Notes under the pieces: model-generated
The model's input: only the letters and a program-made list of their open reading frames with translations
What the model was told of the DNA's origin: nothing
Databases searched by the model: none
Part shown: piece after piece, positions 50,452 to 59,404 of the stretch
Position numbering within the stretch: the stretch's first letter is position 1
Layout: every line of letters begins with the position of its first letter
Assembly (NCBI GenBank): GCA_027317645.1
Contig: DAHVQS010000003.1
Location: 28,398 to 92,397 of the forward strand
Origin: Paenalcaligenes sp021793095
Lineage (GTDB): Bacteria; Pseudomonadota; Gammaproteobacteria; Burkholderiales; Burkholderiaceae_B
Direction: 5' to 3'
Length of the DNA: 64,000 bases
Made by a program: the position numbers and the translations under genes

Positions 50452-51561
50452 ATGGCGCAAAAAAAAAGAAGTATTAACTGGATCTACATCCTGCTGGGTG
50501 TTTTCATTTTATTAGGCGCGGGGGCGTGGTGGTGGCATGAATATGGACAAACCACAGATGAGCGCTTTGCCGTTAGTAATGGGCGCCTAGAGGCCACTGA
50601 GATTGACGTGGCGGCCAAAATGTCGGGTCGCCTCAAAGAGGTGTTGGTACGTGAAGGGGATCTCGTGCAGGCAGGTGAGATCGTCGCCCGTATGGACCCG
50701 CGATCGCTCAATGCACAGTTGGCGCAGGCACAGGCCCAAAAGGCACAGGCAGAAAGTGGACTCGAGGCGGCCCGAGCGCAGGTGGCACAACGACAAGCAG
50801 ATGAGGCGATGGCTGAGGCCACGTTGGGGCAGCGCCAGTCCGAGTTGTCTTTAGCAGAAAAAACATGGCAGCGCTCGCAAAAGCTGGCAGCAGAACGGGC
50901 GATTTCAGCCCAGCAGCTGGATAATGACCAGACGCGCTTTTTAAATGCCCAAGCCATGCTGCAGGTCGCAAAAGCACAAATCAATGCCATCCAGGCAGGA
51001 GTTCAGGCGGCTGAGGCCGAGGTGTCCCAAGCTCAGGCCAACATCCACGCCGCCCAGGCCGCCATTGATAATTTGAGCAGCGAGCTCGAGGATTTAGAGC
51101 TGCAGGCGCCTCGTACGGCACGTGTGCAACATCGTATTGCTCAGCCCGGTGAGGTGTTGGGCAATGGCGGCAAGGTGCTCAATTTGGTGGATTTGTCTGA
51201 TGTCTATATGACTGTCTTTTTGACGGAAAAAGAGGCTGGACGCGTGCCCTTGGGGGCAGAGGCACGTATTGTTTTAGATGCATTGCCGCAATATGTCATC
51301 CCTGCTGAGGTGAGTTTTGTGTCGAGTGTGGCGCAGTTTACGCCTAAATCTGTGGAAACCCGCGACGAAAGGCAAAAGCTGATGTTTCGCACCAAGGTGC
51401 GTATTGCCCCTGAATTACTCAATCAGTACATTGATTACGTCAAAACAGGGGTGCCCGGGGTGGCTTATATTCGATTAGATGCTGAGTCAGACTGGCCCGC
51501 ACATTTGGCAGTGCAACTGCCGGTCTCTACACCTGCGGCCGTGACCCCCGCTGCAGACTAA
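50452..51561 (+). CDS. HlyD family membrane-fusion protein (YhiI-like)
   Basis: The 369-residue periplasmic adaptor has one N-terminal helix (WIYILLGVFILLGAGAWWW), the lipoyl/biotinyl-like half VAAKMSGRLKEVLVREGDLV, a long Ala/Gln/Glu-rich coiled-coil hairpin (residues about 85-215), the second half ELQAPRTARVQHRIAQPGEV and a beta-barrel. It is the first gene of an exporter operon with a double-ATPase ABC protein and an ABC-2 permease, matching E. coli yhiI-rbbA-yhhJ. It probably links the inner-membrane exporter to an outer-membrane channel. Confidence 0.92.
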   Translation: MAQKKRSINWIYILLGVFILLGAGAWWWHEYGQTTDERFAVSNGRLEATEIDVAAKMSGRLKEVLVREGDLVQAGEIVARMDPRSLNAQLAQAQAQKAQAESGLEAARAQVAQRQADEAMAEATLGQRQSELSLAEKTWQRSQKLAAERAISAQQLDNDQTRFLNAQAMLQVAKAQINAIQAGVQAAEAEVSQAQANIHAAQAAIDNLSSELEDLELQAPRTARVQHRIAQPGEVLGNGGKVLNLVDLSDVYMTVFLTEKEAGRVPLGAEARIVLDALPQYVIPAEVSFVSSVAQFTPKSVETRDERQKLMFRTKVRIAPELLNQYIDYVKTGVPGVAYIRLDAESDWPAHLAVQLPVSTPAAVTPAAD

Positions 51562-51583
51562 TTCTTTTTGATTCAAATCAGTC

Positions 51584-54328
51584 ATGCACAAAACATGCTC
51601 TCCTGTGGTTGAGACCCATGGCTTGATCCACCGCTATGGCGATACGCTGGCGTTGGATCAGGTCTCTTTAGCTTTACCTCGCGGTGCGGTGACCGGCGTG
51701 ATAGGCCCGGACGGTGTGGGTAAATCTACGCTCTTAGGTTTGATCGCGGGTGCCCGCAAAATACAGCAGGGCGAGCTTTCCGTATTGGATGTGGATATGC
51801 GCGATAAAGCTGCTCGCGAGGCCAACTACGCACGGATTGCCTATATGCCGCAAGGCTTGGGTAGAAATCTCTATCCCACATTATCTGTTTTTGAAAATAT
51901 TGATTTTTTCGCCCGCCTTTTTGGCCAAAAAAAGCAAGAGCGTCATGCCCGCATTGAGGAATTATTAGCCAGCACCGGCATGAGCGAATTCGCCGATCGG
52001 CCTGCCCAAAAGTTATCCGGGGGGATGAAGCAAAAACTGGGGCTGTGCTGTGCGCTGGTGCATGATCCTGATTTGTTGATTTTAGATGAGCCTACCACTG
52101 GGGTGGATCCACTGGCACGGCGCCAATTTTGGGAGCTGATTGCGCGTATCGGGGCGCGACGAGAGCACATGAGTGTATTGGTGGCCACCGCCTATATGGA
52201 TGAGGCCAGTGGATTTGATTGGCTGGTGGCCATGGATGAGGGGCAGGTGTTGGCGACTGGGCGACCCCAAGAGCTGCTGCAACGCACACAGAGCCAGACC
52301 CTAGAGACTGCTTTTTTACGCCTGCTGCCCCCCGCTAAGACAAAGCATCACCGAGAGGTGCGCATACCGCCCCTGCCACCCAGTGATGAGGTGGTGATTG
52401 AATCGCATGGGTTAAGCAAAAAATTTGGTGATTTCACCGCCGTGGATGATGTTAATTTGCAGGTGTTCAAGGGGGAGATATTTGGATTTTTAGGCTCTAA
52501 TGGCTGCGGTAAATCAACCACCATGAAAATGCTGACCGGGTTGATTCCCCCTTCAGCGGGGACGGCGAGCCTATTGGACCAGCCCATTGATGCAAGTAAT
52601 CTAGCCACACGGCGTCGCGTGGGCTATATGTCGCAGAGTTTTTCTCTGTATGGTGAGCTGTCAGTCGAACAAAATCTGTATTTACATGCTCGCCTCTTTC
52701 ATTTGCCGCGGGCGCTGCAAAAAGAGCGTGTCGACACATTGGCCCAACGTTTTGAGCTGCAAGAGGTGCGGCATCAGCTGCCGAATGATTTACCTTTAGG
52801 GGTACGTCAGAGGTTACAGTTAGCGGTGGCTGTGCTGCATGAGCCAGAGGTATTGATTTTGGACGAGCCTACCTCTGGGGTCGATCCAGTGGCACGGGAC
52901 AAGTTTTGGGAGCTGTTGGCTGATTTATCACGACGTGATGGCGTGACGATTTTCTTGTCTACTCACTTTATGAATGAAGCCGAGCACTGCGATCGCATGT
53001 CCATGATGCATGCGGGCGTCGTATTGGATACAGGCACCCCCAAAGAGTTAATACAAAAACGCGGTGCAAAAGATTTAGAGGATGCCTTTATTGGCTACTT
53101 GGTCGAGGCGATGCAAAGCGGGACCTTACAAGAGGAGGAAGAGGCCCCCGTCGATAAAAAAGTCGCTGCGCCGGCAAGCACAAAGCCCATTACCGCCCGT
53201 CAACGATTTAGCTTACAGCGTTTACTCAGCTATAGTTTTCGAGAGTCTCTAGAGTTGCGGCGCGACCCTGTGCGTTTGATGATGGCGCTATTAGGCAGTG
53301 TGTTGCTGATGCTGGTGATGGGGTATGGCATCAATATGGATGTCGAAGATCTACAGTATGCTGTTTATGATTTAGACCAATCCACCGCCAGCCAAAATTA
53401 CAATTTGAATATCGCTGGGTCCGCCTATTTTAGTGAGCAGGCCCCCATACGCAGTTACGATGATCTGCACACGCGTATGCGCTCTGGGGACTTAGCCTTG
53501 GTGGTGGAAATTCCCCCCGGGTTTGGTCGTGATTTGGCCCGCGGGGACAGCCCTGAAATCGCCATGTGGATTGATGGCGGGATGCCCCAACGGGCAGAAA
53601 CCATTCAAAGTTATACACAGGCCATTCACCAGCATATTTTGAATACTTGGCGGCAAGAAGACCAAGGTGCTTGGCCTCAAAACCCAGTAGATATCGAGGT
53701 GCGCTATCGCTATAACCCAGATTTATTGAGCTTGGTGGCAATGGTGCCAGCCGTGATACCCATGCTATTGATATTTATTCCGGCCATGCTCACTGCTTTG
53801 GGGGTGGTACGCGAAAAAGAGTTGGGTTCTATTCTAAATTTATATACCACCCCAGTGACCAAGTTAGAGTTTTTGTTGGGGAAACAGTTGCCCTACATTG
53901 TATTGGCCATGTTTAGTTTTGTGGCCCTATTTTTGATGGCACTGTTTTTGTTCCAAGTGCCCTTTACAGGCCGTTTTAGCACTCTGCTGTTGGGTACCCT
54001 TGTTTATGTGGTGGCAACGACCAGTGTGGGCCTGCTGGCCTCTACATTGACCAACAGCCAGGTGGCAGCACTGGCGGGCACGGCCATGGGGACTTTGATT
54101 CCAGCCATTCAGTTTTCCGGCATGATGGATCCCGTGTCCTCTTTAGAGGGGGTCGCCGCTTGGATAGGGCAACTCTACCCGACGACGCACTATTTGACCA
54201 TCAGCCGGGGGACCTTTGCCAAGGCGTTGGAGTGGGGGGCCTTAAGTGACTCCTTCTATCCGCTACTCATCGCAGTGCCGGTGCTCACCTTGGCGTCGGT
54301 GTTATTTTTGAGAAAACAGGCGAAATGA
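51584..54328 (+). CDS. ABC exporter with two ATPase domains and ABC-2 permease domain (RbbA-like)
   Basis: The product is 914 residues. ATPase domain 1 spans residues about 5-240 (Walker A GPDGVGKST, signature LSGGMKQKLGLC, Walker B LLILDEPTTGVD). ATPase domain 2 spans about 265-500 (GSNGCGKSTTMKML; degenerate signature LPLGVRQRLQL; LILDEPTSGVD). The C-terminal permease has an N helix near residue 575, a large periplasmic loop and five further helices from about 725. This is the RbbA/YhiH fused architecture. No clear ribosome site is seen, but it lies 22 bases after the HlyD gene. The exported substrate is unknown. Confidence 0.93.
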   Translation: MHKTCSPVVETHGLIHRYGDTLALDQVSLALPRGAVTGVIGPDGVGKSTLLGLIAGARKIQQGELSVLDVDMRDKAAREANYARIAYMPQGLGRNLYPTLSVFENIDFFARLFGQKKQERHARIEELLASTGMSEFADRPAQKLSGGMKQKLGLCCALVHDPDLLILDEPTTGVDPLARRQFWELIARIGARREHMSVLVATAYMDEASGFDWLVAMDEGQVLATGRPQELLQRTQSQTLETAFLRLLPPAKTKHHREVRIPPLPPSDEVVIESHGLSKKFGDFTAVDDVNLQVFKGEIFGFLGSNGCGKSTTMKMLTGLIPPSAGTASLLDQPIDASNLATRRRVGYMSQSFSLYGELSVEQNLYLHARLFHLPRALQKERVDTLAQRFELQEVRHQLPNDLPLGVRQRLQLAVAVLHEPEVLILDEPTSGVDPVARDKFWELLADLSRRDGVTIFLSTHFMNEAEHCDRMSMMHAGVVLDTGTPKELIQKRGAKDLEDAFIGYLVEAMQSGTLQEEEEAPVDKKVAAPASTKPITARQRFSLQRLLSYSFRESLELRRDPVRLMMALLGSVLLMLVMGYGINMDVEDLQYAVYDLDQSTASQNYNLNIAGSAYFSEQAPIRSYDDLHTRMRSGDLALVVEIPPGFGRDLARGDSPEIAMWIDGGMPQRAETIQSYTQAIHQHILNTWRQEDQGAWPQNPVDIEVRYRYNPDLLSLVAMVPAVIPMLLIFIPAMLTALGVVREKELGSILNLYTTPVTKLEFLLGKQLPYIVLAMFSFVALFLMALFLFQVPFTGRFSTLLLGTLVYVVATTSVGLLASTLTNSQVAALAGTAMGTLIPAIQFSGMMDPVSSLEGVAAWIGQLYPTTHYLTISRGTFAKALEWGALSDSFYPLLIAVPVLTLASVLFLRKQAK

Positions 54329-54329
54329 G

Positions 54330-55517
54330 ATGACCAAGCCCGTTACTCCACGTTCCACACCCAAGGCACAGGAAATCCAAGATACCTGGTGGCATCGCGT
54401 GCAAACCGTGTTTCATCTAGGGATTAAGGAATTCAGTAGCCTAGGTCGTGACGTGGGCATGCTGATTTTGATTGTGTTCATGTTTTCGGGGGTGATCTAT
54501 TCCAATGCCAAGCAGCGTCCCGATGCTCTGAATAAAGCGGCCATCGCCGTGGTTGACGAGGATCGCTCACAATTATCCCAACGCGTGATCGATGCATTGC
54601 AAGAGCCGTTTTTTCTGCCGCCGCGCTTGATCGACCGCGATGAGATTGATGCCGGCATGGATGCCGGGCGCGATACCTTTGTGCTTAATTTCCCCTCAGG
54701 GTTTCAGCGTGATTTAGAAGCAGGCCGCCAGCCCGCCATACAATTAAATGTGGATGCAACTCGGCAGAGCCAGGCCTTGGTCGGAGCGTCCTATATACAG
54801 ACCATTTTAGGACAAGAGATTCAACAGCATCTGAGGCGCCAAATGGAGAACCCCTTTATTTTGGATGTCGCGCTGGTGCAGCATACTTTATTTAACCCCA
54901 ATGTATATTCTGCTTGGTTTGGGGGCATTACAGGGCTCATTAATAATGTCACCCTGCTGTCTATTATCTTGACTGGGGCGGCGCTGATTCGCGAGCGCGA
55001 GCATGGCACGATTGAGCATTTACTGGTCATGCCCATCACTCCTTTGCAAATCATGTTATCCAAGGTATGGCCCATGGCGGTGGTGGTGTTATTGGGTAGT
55101 TTTTTTGCCCTGCAGGTCATGATCCGAGGGTTGATCGGAGCGCAATTGGGGGGCTCCACCGCTTTATTCATGCTTGGGGCTTTTGTTTATTTATTTGCAA
55201 CCACCTCAATCGGCATCTATATGGGGACGCTCGCCCGCACGATGCCCCAGTTTGGGTTGATGGCTATTTTGCTCTTATTACCTTTGCAAATACTGTCTGG
55301 TTCCATCACTCCTCGTGAAAGTATGCCTGAGCTGGTACAGTGGATTATGTCAGCAACGCCCACTTTGCATTTCGTTTCTTATGCTCAGGCGGTCCTGATC
55401 CGCGGTGCTGATTTCACCATGATTTGGCGTGATTTTGTCATCATGTTGGTCATTGGTTTGGTGTTCTTTGTGTTTGCCCATCGCCGATTGACGCACACCA
55501 TGGGGTCAATGGGTTAA
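54330..55517 (+). CDS. ABC-2 type transporter permease (YhhJ-like)
   Basis: The 395-residue inner-membrane protein has one N-terminal helix (GMLILIVFMFSGVIYSNA near residue 45), a periplasmic domain of about 150 residues (AIAVVDEDRSQLSQRVIDAL, typical of the YhhJ/YhiH ABC-2 group) and five C-terminal helices from about residue 195, with IREREHGTIEHLLVMPITPL between the first two. It starts one base after the previous stop, so it is translationally coupled. It probably pairs with the permease half of the fused ABC protein. Confidence 0.93.
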   Translation: MTKPVTPRSTPKAQEIQDTWWHRVQTVFHLGIKEFSSLGRDVGMLILIVFMFSGVIYSNAKQRPDALNKAAIAVVDEDRSQLSQRVIDALQEPFFLPPRLIDRDEIDAGMDAGRDTFVLNFPSGFQRDLEAGRQPAIQLNVDATRQSQALVGASYIQTILGQEIQQHLRRQMENPFILDVALVQHTLFNPNVYSAWFGGITGLINNVTLLSIILTGAALIREREHGTIEHLLVMPITPLQIMLSKVWPMAVVVLLGSFFALQVMIRGLIGAQLGGSTALFMLGAFVYLFATTSIGIYMGTLARTMPQFGLMAILLLLPLQILSGSITPRESMPELVQWIMSATPTLHFVSYAQAVLIRGADFTMIWRDFVIMLVIGLVFFVFAHRRLTHTMGSMG

Positions 55518-55535
55518 ATTCGGGAGTTCTTTGTT

Positions 55536-58010
55536 ATGTCAGCAAATTTTCTGCAACAGTTTACGGAATACTGGCTGGACGCCCAGCAGCGCAGTGCTTT
55601 ATTTTTAGATATATTGCGCCAGCGTGGTGACCAGTTTATTGAGCATACTCAGGCAGGCAAGCCTCCTGTTTTGGTCTTTGAGCATGAATGCATACTGGAT
55701 GGCCGTACCTTAGAGCAGCCCGTTAATTATTCGTTGCTACGCATCATACCGTCCAAAGATCACCCCGTCGATCCCGATGCCAAGCCTTTTGTGATTATCG
55801 ATCCTCGGGCAGGCCATGGCCCCGGGGTTGCGGGCTCCAAGCTGTGTAGTGAAATAGGTGTGGTCGCTGCGGCAGGGCATCCTTGCTATTTTGTCACCTT
55901 CGGGCCTGAGCCTTGTGAGGGGCAAACCATAGAGGCAGTGGTCAAAGCAGAAATGATTTTTTTGCAAAAGGTCGCGCAGCTGCATGATCCCAAACGGGTG
56001 GGCAAACCTTTTATTATTGGCAATTGCCAAGGGGGATGGGCCGCTGCATTATTGGCCAGCGTGGCCCCCGATTTGGCCGGCCCTTTGTTGTTGGCTGGGG
56101 CGCCTTTGGCGTATTGGTCGGGCCGCGCGGGACAAAACCCCATGCGTTATACGGCGGGCGTGGTCGGGGGATCTTGGCCCAGCTCCTTTGTCAGTGATCT
56201 CCAAGGCGGCATTTTTGACGGGGCTTATTTAGTTGAAAACTTTGAGCAGTTGGACCCCGCCAATACCTATTGGAAAAAGTTATACAACTTATACGCCAAT
56301 GCAGACACTGAAACAGAGCGCTTTTTACAATTTGAGCGCTGGTGGAACGGGCACTTTTTGCTGACGCGCCAGGAAATAGACTGGATCGTACAAAACCTTT
56401 TTGTGGGTAATCAGCTTTCACGGGGGCGTTTGCACAACCCCGTGGGGGATGGGTACGTCAATTTGCGCAATATACGCAGCCCCATCATCGTGTTTGCCTC
56501 CGAGGGGGATAATATCACCCCGCCGCCTCAAGCATTGAATTGGATCTTGGACCTGTACCAAGATGTAGAAGATATCCGCGAGCATGAGCAAGTCATTGTG
56601 TATTGCCTGCATGAAAAAATCGGCCATTTGGGGATTTTTGTGTCTTCAAGTGTGGCCTCACGTGAGCATGAGGCGTTGGTCGGTGCATTGGATCTGATTG
56701 GTTTATTGCCCCCGGGTTTATATGAGGCAAAGATCGAAGATTTACACCCCCATATGCCTCATACCCAATGGATTAAGGGACGTCACCTGGTGACTTTTGT
56801 GCCGCGGACCCTAGATGATATTCGTGCGCTGGATGATGGCCGTAGCGATGAGCACGGGTTTGAGGTGGTCAACCGTATTTCGGTGATCAACCAACATATT
56901 TATGATTTCGCTATTTCTCCTGTGGTACGGGCATTGAGCACAGGTTTTAATCCGCAATGGATGCGTGCCCTGCACCCTAACCGCATGGAAAACTACCTGT
57001 GGTCCAGCCTGAATCCGATGGCTCTGTACACTCAAATGGCCGCGCGTAACGCCAAACAAGAGCGCGTTTCCATTGCTGAGGACAATATCTTTTTGGCCTG
57101 GGAGCGTTTGATGGGGAATGCGTTGGTTAACGGGCTAAATGCCTATCGAGACATACGTGATCAAACCATCGAGGCGACCTTTCATGCACTGTATGACAAC
57201 CCTTATGCGCGTGCTCTGGTGGGCTTAGATGCCCCATCTGAAACCCAAAAGGTAGCGCAGTCTGATGATTCGGCGTTGCATAGCGAGCTCCGCGAACTGC
57301 GCCGCGAGTTGGCCGCCTTGGAAATTGATCAAGGAGGGACTGCTGAGGCTTTTGCTCGCGTGTTGATTTATATGGCGGGAGAGCGCACCTTTATTGATGA
57401 GCGCGCATTTAATATGCTGCACAATTTGGCCAGTCACGCGCGTCATCAACTGCATTTACCCAGCCAAGAAGAATTGCGACCCATCATGCGCCGGCAGTGG
57501 CGTATTGTGCGTGCCTACCCCGAGCAGGCGATCGAGGCGCTACCTCTTCTGGTTCAGGATCATGCAGCCCGACAATCTATTTGGGCGGCGGTGTCCAAAA
57601 TTGCCGAGCTGCGTGATGTGCTCAATGTCGATGCGGGCGTGCACGAGCGGTTTGATCATGTCGCCCGTGTGATGGGCTTGACCAGTCAGTGGTCCCCAGG
57701 GGTGCGTGAGTCTCATATCAATCCTGAGGCGGTGCAGTTACCGCGCCCGGTACGGCGCCCTACAAAAGCAGCACAAGCGGGTGAGCCCAGCCCAGCCGCA
57801 GCGCATACGACAGCCACCACCCGCGCCCCAAAAGCCGCAAAAAAAGAAGCAATCAAAAAGACAGCTAAAAAAGCAGTCAAAAAAGCAGCTAAAAAGGCCG
57901 CAAAGAAATCGACTGCCCAAGGAGCAAAGAAAACCGCGACACAGGCGGCAAAAAAAAAGCACCTCAAGCAGCGAAAAAGGGGGCTAAAAAAAGCACTTAG
58001 TGGCGACTAG
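55536..58010 (+). CDS. DUF3141 PHA-synthase-like alpha/beta hydrolase with Lys/Ala-rich tail
   Basis: The product is 824 residues. The first ~360 form an alpha/beta-hydrolase domain related to polyhydroxyalkanoate synthase: VIIDPRAGHGPGVAG oxyanion region, nucleophile box GNCQGGWA (Gly-x-Cys-x-Gly, near residue 167), catalytic Asp candidate FASEGDNITPPPQAL and His in EKIGHLGIFVS. The central DUF3141 region includes FNPQWMRALHPNRMENYLWS. From about residue 725 the protein is Lys/Ala/Thr-rich (KKAVKKAAKKAAKKST), resembling PhaF/histone-H1 tails and likely nucleic-acid binding. It follows the ABC permease by 18 bases and ends the exporter operon. Family function is unproven. Confidence 0.88.
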   Translation: MSANFLQQFTEYWLDAQQRSALFLDILRQRGDQFIEHTQAGKPPVLVFEHECILDGRTLEQPVNYSLLRIIPSKDHPVDPDAKPFVIIDPRAGHGPGVAGSKLCSEIGVVAAAGHPCYFVTFGPEPCEGQTIEAVVKAEMIFLQKVAQLHDPKRVGKPFIIGNCQGGWAAALLASVAPDLAGPLLLAGAPLAYWSGRAGQNPMRYTAGVVGGSWPSSFVSDLQGGIFDGAYLVENFEQLDPANTYWKKLYNLYANADTETERFLQFERWWNGHFLLTRQEIDWIVQNLFVGNQLSRGRLHNPVGDGYVNLRNIRSPIIVFASEGDNITPPPQALNWILDLYQDVEDIREHEQVIVYCLHEKIGHLGIFVSSSVASREHEALVGALDLIGLLPPGLYEAKIEDLHPHMPHTQWIKGRHLVTFVPRTLDDIRALDDGRSDEHGFEVVNRISVINQHIYDFAISPVVRALSTGFNPQWMRALHPNRMENYLWSSLNPMALYTQMAARNAKQERVSIAEDNIFLAWERLMGNALVNGLNAYRDIRDQTIEATFHALYDNPYARALVGLDAPSETQKVAQSDDSALHSELRELRRELAALEIDQGGTAEAFARVLIYMAGERTFIDERAFNMLHNLASHARHQLHLPSQEELRPIMRRQWRIVRAYPEQAIEALPLLVQDHAARQSIWAAVSKIAELRDVLNVDAGVHERFDHVARVMGLTSQWSPGVRESHINPEAVQLPRPVRRPTKAAQAGEPSPAAAHTTATTRAPKAAKKEAIKKTAKKAVKKAAKKAAKKSTAQGAKKTATQAAKKKHLKQRKRGLKKALSGD

Positions 58011-58071
58011 CGTGCGCCCACTCACTTTCTCGTGCTTTACCACCCAGCCAGGGGCTGCCCGCCCCCTTGGC

Positions 58072-59124
58072 TCAATGGGTGGTTTTGAGTTTGGCCTGAG
58101 CGGCCCAACGTTCTAGAGGCAGCGGGGGATCGGGCTGATAAATGCGCTGCATGACGTGTTTTAGCTCGCTATAGTCAGTAATGCCAGGCCAACGATACGG
58201 GGCGAGGTGCTGCCAGTGCTCCTCGGGGTCAAGTTCGGCAATGGCAAAACGGAAATTATTATTGCCTGGCCCCACGCCCATGCGCAAATCGGTGACCACC
58301 AATACACCATCCGTAGGATCGTAGCGTAGCCAGCCGCCCGTGAACCATTCTAGCCTTTGCAATAGGGCATGATCCTGCACCAACTGTGCATAGTGGCGCT
58401 GATGGGGCAGGCATAGGGCTTCTTTGGGGCCCGAGTCCAGCAAACTCACCATTATTTCGCAATCTTCGCCTTCTTGGGTGCGTGCAATCACGCGCCATAA
58501 AATACTGTTCATGGGCATGGGGGTGCTAAATACGTCCACCACCTCGTGGTGCGCCAGGATAGGATGCGCTTTGGCACGATGCTCTGCCCAGAATTTGGCA
58601 CCTACTGTCCATCCTAAATAGGCCGTACTGAGGATCAACCCCCACACCAGCAGACGCTGAATGGTCGGGTTGGGGCGCCAAAATAGTCCCGCAAACGCCC
58701 CGACACATAAGGGCAGGGTGTAGAGTGGATCAATGATGAAAATGCTTGACCACGAAGTGGGGATGGCTTGAGTGGGCCACCATAGCTGAGTCCCAAAACT
58801 GGTAAAGGCGTCTAATAATGGGTGAGTAATGAGGCACAGCCATAGCGCTAAAAACAATCGGCGCGTGCTGTATTCAGTATGAGGGCGCCACAGTCGCCAT
58901 ATGAGGGTCAAGAACACAGCAAAAGCCGTGAGCACAAATAAAGAGTGGGTGAATCCGCGATGGTAAGTCATGCTGCTGATGGGATCAGCGTAGCGGACAA
59001 AAACATCCAAATCGGGCAGCGTGGCCAGTGCGGCGCCTAATAGTACAGATTTACGGCCTAAAAACCGATGTAAGGCGACCCCCGTAATACTGCCGCCAAG
59101 GACTGCTTGGGTCAGAGAATCCAT
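58072..59124 (-). CDS. YdjM/DUF457-type membrane-bound metal-dependent hydrolase
   Basis: The 350-residue protein starts MDSLTQAVLGGSITGVALH, the family hallmark. Putative metal ligands are in YHRGFTHSLFVL near residue 56 and ITHPLLDAFTSFGTQLWWPT near residue 100. At least four hydrophobic helices follow (LFVLTAFAVFLTLIW, LFLALWLCLI, IDPLYTLPLCVGAFAGLFW, LVWGLILSTAYLGW). A soluble C-terminal part ends the protein. LexA-regulated YdjM is the best-known member; the substrate is unknown. It is convergent with the DUF3141 operon. Confidence 0.88.
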   Translation of the reverse strand: MDSLTQAVLGGSITGVALHRFLGRKSVLLGAALATLPDLDVFVRYADPISSMTYHRGFTHSLFVLTAFAVFLTLIWRLWRPHTEYSTRRLFLALWLCLITHPLLDAFTSFGTQLWWPTQAIPTSWSSIFIIDPLYTLPLCVGAFAGLFWRPNPTIQRLLVWGLILSTAYLGWTVGAKFWAEHRAKAHPILAHHEVVDVFSTPMPMNSILWRVIARTQEGEDCEIMVSLLDSGPKEALCLPHQRHYAQLVQDHALLQRLEWFTGGWLRYDPTDGVLVVTDLRMGVGPGNNNFRFAIAELDPEEHWQHLAPYRWPGITDYSELKHVMQRIYQPDPPLPLERWAAQAKLKTTH

Positions 59125-59404
59125 GTCACTGTATTGATGCTGTGGTTGAGAGAAGAAAACTACAAACGCGCGGCGCGCACCAAACTACTCACACTGTATC
59201 CCGCTGGTGGAGAAAAGAAAACCTCATTTCCAAGCCGCCTTGGTCAGCGGTTTAAAAGGTGTCGTAGATGCCCCATAGCCCTGCCCGTCACGCGTAAATC
59301 AGCGTATGATCATCTTCGTAAAGTTGATAGTGAGAAACTTGTCGGTGATGTCATGGTTTAAACCGCATTGTTTCTATGGGTAGGTATTTGTAAGGCCTTA
59401 TGTT
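59125..59404. other. Intergenic region between membrane hydrolase gene and trhO
   Basis: About 280 bases between divergent genes. A frame at 59107-59361 on the plus strand has no ribosome site, overlaps the hydrolase start and shows no protein-like features. A near-repeat GAGAAGAAAAC / GAGAAAAGAAAAC occurs at 59149-59224. No other feature was seen. Confidence 0.5.

Noticed and set aside
57706..57987. Alternative-frame Lys-rich protein over the DUF3141 tail
   Set aside because: It is a frame-shifted reading of the same A-rich repeats; the main frame is continuous with the DUF3141 domain.
58041..58081. Hairpin between the DUF3141 gene and the membrane hydrolase gene
   Set aside because: A stem can be drawn (AGCCAGGGG with CCCTTGGCT), but there is no T-tract and it overlaps the hydrolase stop codon; not called as a terminator.
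59107..59361. 84-codon frame before trhO
   Set aside because: It overlaps the start of the membrane hydrolase gene, has no ribosome site and no protein-like pattern.
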